Part shown: piece by piece, positions 59,756-64,000 of the stretch
Layout of the letters: each line of letters opens with the position of its first letter
How positions within the stretch are numbered: position 1 is the stretch's first letter
NCBI GenBank assembly: GCA_015680685.1
Contig: MNCI01022658.1
Span: 382,039 to 446,038, forward strand
Source of the DNA: Gnetum montanum
Taxonomy: Eukaryota > Streptophyta > Gnetopsida > Gnetales > Gnetaceae
Direction: 5' to 3'
DNA length: 64,000 nt
Notes under the pieces: model-generated
Told to the model about the DNA's origin: nothing
The model's database searches: none
The model's input: only the letters and a program-made list of their open reading frames with translations
Translations under genes and position numbers: made by a program

Positions 59756-59931
59756 TAATGAGTGGCGAGGTACCCCTACACTCAACCATACAAAAAGAGC
59801 GTAGCATGCGCGATCCGATCAAACTCCATAAACTAAATTCCTAAACGCCGCAAGGGTAATTGAATCATGTCTTATCATACCCCCATGACTCCATGTGTGA
59901 TATCGTGGCTTGTGCAATTCGCATCTCATCA
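59756..59931 (-). repeat. Element G 3' LTR, short and rearranged
   Basis: Begins TAATGAGTGGCGAGGTACCCCTA (TG to TA) and runs about 80 bases as a normal LTR U5 side. It then switches to GCAAGGGTAATTGAATCAT, which also occurs in the element's own internal region at 60329. Next comes a PPT-like TATCATACCCCCATGACT (59873-59890), a short U3-like piece with GTGATATCGTGG, and a second CTCATCATACCCCCATGACT. The LTR is only 176 bp against about 800 in relatives. Confidence 0.65.
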
Positions 59932-59945
59932 TACCCCCATGACTG
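59932..59945 (-). promoter_or_regulatory. Polypurine tract of element G
   Basis: Minus strand CAGTCATGGGGGTA at the LTR edge; a second copy of the box lies inside the rearranged LTR at 59880-59890. Confidence 0.7.
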
Positions 59946-60214
59946 AATGAAAACTTGTCCTCGAGTTCCTTACAGGTATGGGATTATTGAGGGGAATGGA
60001 ACTAATGGAATGACATGTGAACGGTTCAGTATTACAAGACTTGACAAGACTGGTGTTCATGACAACAAGGGTGAACACCTTATTACATGACATTAGGCTG
60101 CATTTGGCAGCTGAGAGAGAAAGAGGAGAGAGAAGAGAAGAGAGGAAGAGAGAAGAGTCTTGTTGCTGCCAACGCCTAGATTGCGCCTTCCGTTGTCCAT
60201 CCGTAAGTGCATTA
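59946..60214 (-). other. 3' untranslated part of element G
   Basis: Contains the CTCTCTTCTC-like purine-rich tract (60112-60157 on the + strand) also present in B (17937-17969). No coding content. Confidence 0.4.
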
Positions 60215-60301
60215 TCAATCGTGTTCCTTGCATAGCTGCTTCAGCACAGCTCCATTCCAAGTGTTTTCTCCAGATCCAGTTCGTTGTTGTATGATTGCCA
60301 T
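60215..60301 (-). CDS. 28-codon ORF directly after the acceptor (element G)
   Basis: MAIIQQRTGSGENTWN...LCKEHD, uninterrupted. Its ATG follows the putative acceptor AG immediately, as does the ATG of the accessory ORF in A, D and E. A diverged copy with one stop is in B (17793-17879); in F the frame stops after four codons. It may be the remnant start of a lost third ORF, or a non-functional by-product of the splice-site arrangement. Confidence 0.35.
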   Translation of the reverse strand: MAIIQQRTGSGENTWNGAVLKQLCKEHD

Positions 60302-60336
60302 CTGCACATACAACACAATCATGTATTAGCAAGGGT
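60302..60336 (-). promoter_or_regulatory. Splice branch point and acceptor (G)
   Basis: Minus strand CCCTTGCTAATAC, a T/G-rich tract, then GTATGTGCAG followed by ATGGC. CTAAT fits a plant branch point, placed about 25 nt from the AG. Confidence 0.5.
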
Positions 60337-61865
60337 AATTGAATCATTAAGTAATTAATACCTTGCTTCGGTGTAGGTTCATTAGCTAGGTTGTGGTATG
60401 GCTGATATGGACCTGCGAATATGTTACTGATGACTGCCGAAGGTGTAGGGGTTGGGAAGAAGAATGAAAAAATTCAGGGCTAAGGAGAAAAATCGAAAAA
60501 TTAGGCCCCATACCCCCATGACTAATCGCGAACCTTCGATAGTGTGAGAATGGAGAAAGAAAAGGAGTAAGAAAGATAGGTAAAAAGGGACAACTATGGC
60601 ATCAATGAAGTGGATGTCAAGATGAAAATGAACAAAAAATAAAATTAATTAAAAAATGTTAAGGAAAAGAAGTTAACTAATGTTCCAAATAGGTATGTCA
60701 GTGGGTCCTCCCCAAAGCAGGCTCATGCCGTTAATGCCTTGACAAACCCACATTCAAAGAGTCTTTAGGCTCTGGGAATGTCCTTTGAAACAAGAGTTAA
60801 AGTCTTAACCGTAAGAACTTACCAAAAAGGAAACAATGCATCAACCAAAATATAGACACTAATGATACACCGACAATGAGGTGAACAATGGAGAGAAGAA
60901 TGGAAGGAAGAGGATGGAATGGAATCCCAAGGACAAGGTGGTGTACAACCCCTTGTATGTTTTATTGTTAAGATGACTTGGCAAATCTCATTCCAAATCC
61001 GGGCTCAAAACCAACCACTTCCAGTGACTTCGCATCAATGCATTCGGTTAAACCATCCACTTGGATAACGAGGATGCATCTTCAAAGAGCCACCACCATT
61101 CCGACGAAATGAAGGAGGCAATGGGAAGCGAGAAGGGCCTTAGTTAGAGGGAACACTTTAGTTCCATAACCAGTGCTTGCAGCCCAAAGTTATTCCATCT
61201 AAGGGGTGTGCTTTGAATCCTCACTTCTCTCTTTTTTTTATTTTCTTTTTTTTGTGTTTTGTATTTTTATGCGTGGGGACCACACCATGCAAAGACTTCT
61301 TATTTTTATTGTCTCAGCTTCCAATAATTAGGTAACATCGGAATGGTAAGAAAACTCAAGAAGAAAACAGCCAAGCACCCAAGTGAATGACCAACTCAAA
61401 AGCATCAAGTTCCCTTGAAGTCACACCCTTTGCAATCCTTGAGTCCTTCCTTAGTTTGAGAAATACCTAATCACCGATTTGTTAAAGTTCTTATTGGAAG
61501 GGAACTGTACATTTCCAAGCCAAGAGAAACCATAGACTTTGATGGATGGATGGATGAAGTGATCTCATTGCCTGCCATATCAAAAGAACATACCTTAGTA
61601 TCAACAATGTAACTTAAAGGTAAAAACCAAACATTAGCAATCAATATGAAAACAGTTCATACCATTGGTCTGAACACTTATTGGGTGACGAGCTTACAGG
61701 GTGGATGACACACACACACATACACAAAATAGAAAAGTACAACGATGTAAAATAAAAACAAGAAAAGTTAAAGAAATTTGTAAAACAAAAACATGTAAAA
61801 CAAAAACGTTGTAAAACAAAAATGTGTAAAACAAAAATTGAAAAAGAACTAAGGGCCCCATATGG
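60337..61865 (-). other. Post-pol non-coding region of element G
   Basis: Collinear with F and B. It contains a box (60513-60523), the conserved box (60701-60721) and a T-rich/A-rich stretch (61230-61270). Nothing coding recognised. Confidence 0.5.
60701..60721 (-). promoter_or_regulatory. Conserved non-coding box (G)
   Basis: GTGGGTCCTCCCCAAAGCAG plus one base, identical to A over the whole 21 bases although A is of the pol-less type. Confidence 0.65.
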
Positions 61866-64000
61866 TTAGCATAGGTGGCCATCTCCCCCATGACTGAGTT
61901 GTAAGGGAGAGATCTGAAATAGTGAGTGTCTATTTGAATTTCTAAGAAGTGCCCAACTTCTCCCAATTGATGATCTTAAGTTGAGGGGTGGAAGTTGGCG
62001 ATGCTCACGTTCCAATGTGTCTATGCCACGGTTGTTGGCATGAGTTTCCTCAGTTCGTTCCATGCATATTTTTCTACTCCTACGAGGAGCTGTCAACCAT
62101 GGGGTGTCTACTACTTCTTGTGTGGTTGCTACATATAGGCATATTTATTGCAAAGTTTCTTGGGCACACCAGTTACATGGAGACATTTCCTCCATGTCAT
62201 CACCCGATGAATCACTGTATGTGATGCATGGAACTATCCTTTTCTCGATCTTTCCACATATGTTTATCTTAGAGATTTCCAAGGAAAGATCGCGGATCCT
62301 AAGGCATGCGTCTACTGTGCTTAGCCATGCCCTTCCCATTATAATTGGGAAGTCCCCTTCGTTGTTGTTCACTTCGATCACCAGAAAGTCAGCTGGGTAG
62401 GACCAACCACACACAGTGGTAATAACATCCTCCACCAATCCTAAGGGAATGGTGATGGACTGGTCTGCCAGCTCTAGTTGTATGTTACTCTTCTTAAGTT
62501 GTGGCAGGTTCCAGGTGTGATACATCTTTTGTGAAATTAAGTTGACTCCAGAACCTGAGTCAAGAAGAGCTCGATGTGGTGCATTCCCAGCGATCTGCAA
62601 ATAAATAAAGGGACTCCCAGGGTCAGTTAGTTTCCTTGGAAGGTGTCCTACCTTGATCCAGTCAGTTATGGTATGTGTTAACATAACTGTATGCATTATG
62701 CTCTTTTGTACTGAAGGGTTCTCCGAAGCGTTAGTGGTTAGAGGCCTACACATGTACCCATCCGCTTGTTGTTGCGAGAGTTTGTCTGGGCTCCTAGTTC
62801 TGAAAAAGGATCTCTTCTTTGTACAGTTGTCATCAGAACTAGCACCCGGTTGGATATTTACACGCTGAATATTTATAGCTATCACGGTGTTACGTTGCTG
62901 CGGTTGGGTAGGCAATTCCCCCTGCATTGTTGGAACAGGTTGTATGGGAACTACAGGTGGAAGAGGTGTGGGTGGAGTTAGAGGATGGACTGAATGTGAG
63001 ATATCTTCCGGAGGAGAAGGAGTCCTCCTGAAGTACTCCCAAGCTTGGTAGTGATGTTGGGGGGTAGTGTGATCCATAGAGTCACCTGGAGAAACTAGAT
63101 GTTGCACATAATAACTGTAAAGATCAGGCTACCGGTAAGGGTATTGATGTGTTGGCAGTGGCATCCCCCATGACTGTGGGTATTGCCACTGCTGGTGTTG
63201 TCCAATGGGCTATGGAGGCATTCCACTTGGATAATATGTTAAGGGTTGGTGGAACTGCCTTGGGTTACCTTGTGGATAAGGTAACCTTCGGGGTGCTTGC
63301 TGTTGATTAAGTCTTGGATTTAACGCATACACCCCAGACTCCTGTAGATGTGAGATAATTGGGCAACATCCCTTAGGATGGTCATAGTAGCAGACCTCAC
63401 ATCCACTATCATTGTCTGAATCAGATTTTACAGCCTCATCGGAGATAGGAATTTTCCCCTTACCCTTGTTATGTGCAGGGCTTAAGTGTCTCCGCTTGGT
63501 TTTGCCTTTATCACTACTTTGTTCAACCTTAGACTCTTCTACAATTTTTAAGACTGTTTCTATTCTTGAGTCTAAGGAATCCCACATTTGGTCTACCTTA
63601 GCCGATACCTCGGTTGTTAACTTTTGGATCGGCACAGTTTTCCAATTCACCAGCTCCTTGAGTGGTGACTCATCCTCCTCATCACAGAATTTTACTCCCT
63701 TCTTACGAAGGGAGGGATCACGGTTGTATTCTTCCACACTTTCTCTCTTACGTAGCTCACCCTCTTCTTGCGCTACTTGTTCCAACAAACTTTTAACTTC
63801 ATGGGCTCTCAGTTGGGAAAGTCTCCCTTGGGCGTAAGTCCCAAGAGTTCTTCTCATTTCATTTCTTAGCCCATCCACGATAAGTTGATCTCGTTTAGCA
63901 TACCCATGGCCCGGGCAATGATGTAGTAGTGTATAGTAGCGCTCCATGGTAGCATCCAAGGGTTCATAAGCACCTTGTTTCCAGCCTTGGATCTGCTTAC
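61866..64000 (-). pseudogene. gag-PR: gag-protease of element G fused to the integrase tail, partial
   Basis: A single frame from the window edge to 61866, broken by only three or so stops: after GMPP near 63210, in YPYR-PDLY near 63131, and after QETLQ near 62145. Gag: KQIQGWKQGAYEPLD, ERYYTLLHHCPGHGYAK, LRNEMRRTLGTYAQG, a Lys/Glu-rich region, and zinc knuckle C-x2-C-x3-H-x3-C (CEVCYYDHPKGC, about 63400-63370). Pro-rich linker with box 63165-63175. Protease: FIYLQIAGNAPHRALLDSGSGVNLIS with an intact D-S-G-S motif (about 62545), then EDVITTVCGWSYPADFLVIEVNN, DFPIIMGRAWLSTV. Beyond 62096 it joins a tail (SLFQISPLQLSHGGDGHLC) equal to the end of the B and F integrase region. The gag N-terminus is outside the window. 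Confidence 0.85.

Larger units (their letters stand above)
59756..64000 (-). mobile_element. Element G: gag-protease deletion derivative nested in F (runs off the window)
   Basis: A rearranged LTR end at 59756-59931, PPT, post-pol region, then gag-protease in one frame to the window edge. It inserted into the F gag; the left flank pentamer is GCAAC (59751-59755). RT, RNase H and integrase are absent: about 3 kb between the protease/RT linker and the integrase tail has been lost. It retains many CG dinucleotides and is the least decayed gag here. Confidence 0.8.

Noticed and set aside
62653-62981. Plus-strand ORFs opposite the G gag-protease frame
   Set aside because: Antisense to a recognisable protease and linker; no independent support.

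Overview
Kind of DNA. The window is intergenic DNA of a land plant with a large, repeat-rich genome. It is AT-rich, and I could find no intact host gene, rRNA or functional tRNA gene. Almost everything recognisable is nested, decayed retroelement. The main family is a Ty3/gypsy LTR retrotransposon of the Athila kind: LTR ends TGATGAG...CTCATCA, a primer binding site resembling the complement of the tRNA-Asp 3' end, an FMDD-type reverse transcriptase and a D,D35E integrase. Many differences between copies are C-to-T or G-to-A at former CG sites, as expected for methylated, silenced plant repeats. The species cannot be named from the sequence.

Layout. 370-9009 is element A (minus), a gag plus accessory-ORF element without pol. 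10226-22250 is the older element C (plus), whose accessory ORF is split by element B. 10741-18939 is B (plus), a gag-pol element with a perfect 5-bp target duplication. 22260-23300 is a decayed L1-like LINE 3' end. 23590-24409 is a cluster of tRNA-derived SINE copies, the last split by element D. 24410-33058 is D (plus), the best preserved gag plus accessory-ORF element. 33300-39470 is a decayed RTE-type LINE (minus) that appears interrupted by about 3.7 kb carrying a broken Ulp1/C48-protease-like gene. 39486-43854 is other repeat DNA. 43855-50207 is element E (minus), with most of its accessory ORF deleted and its 5' LTR broken off. 50208-52587 is unrecognised, probably another repeat. 52588-59755 is F (minus), a gag-pol element whose gag is cut by G. 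59756 to the window end is G (minus), a gag-protease element that has lost RT, RNase H and integrase.

How it fits together. Two element types share LTR ends and, where preserved, the PBS, a gag core, a conserved non-coding block, a splice-acceptor-like signal and the polypurine tract. One type (B, F and the deletion derivative G) is pol-type. The other (A, C, D, E) has no pol. Where preserved, its gag has a Pro-rich C-terminal extension, and an accessory ORF of about 900 codons starts exactly at a branch-point/acceptor signal (CCTTACTAAY, then CAG|ATG) in A, D and E. The simplest reading is an autonomous/non-autonomous partnership in which the pol-less type is mobilised in trans and expresses a spliced third ORF in the position where Athila elements carry an env-like gene. 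A box, AGTCATGGGGG, recurs at up to four fixed places per element. It falls in different reading frames, so it seems to be kept as DNA or RNA rather than as protein.
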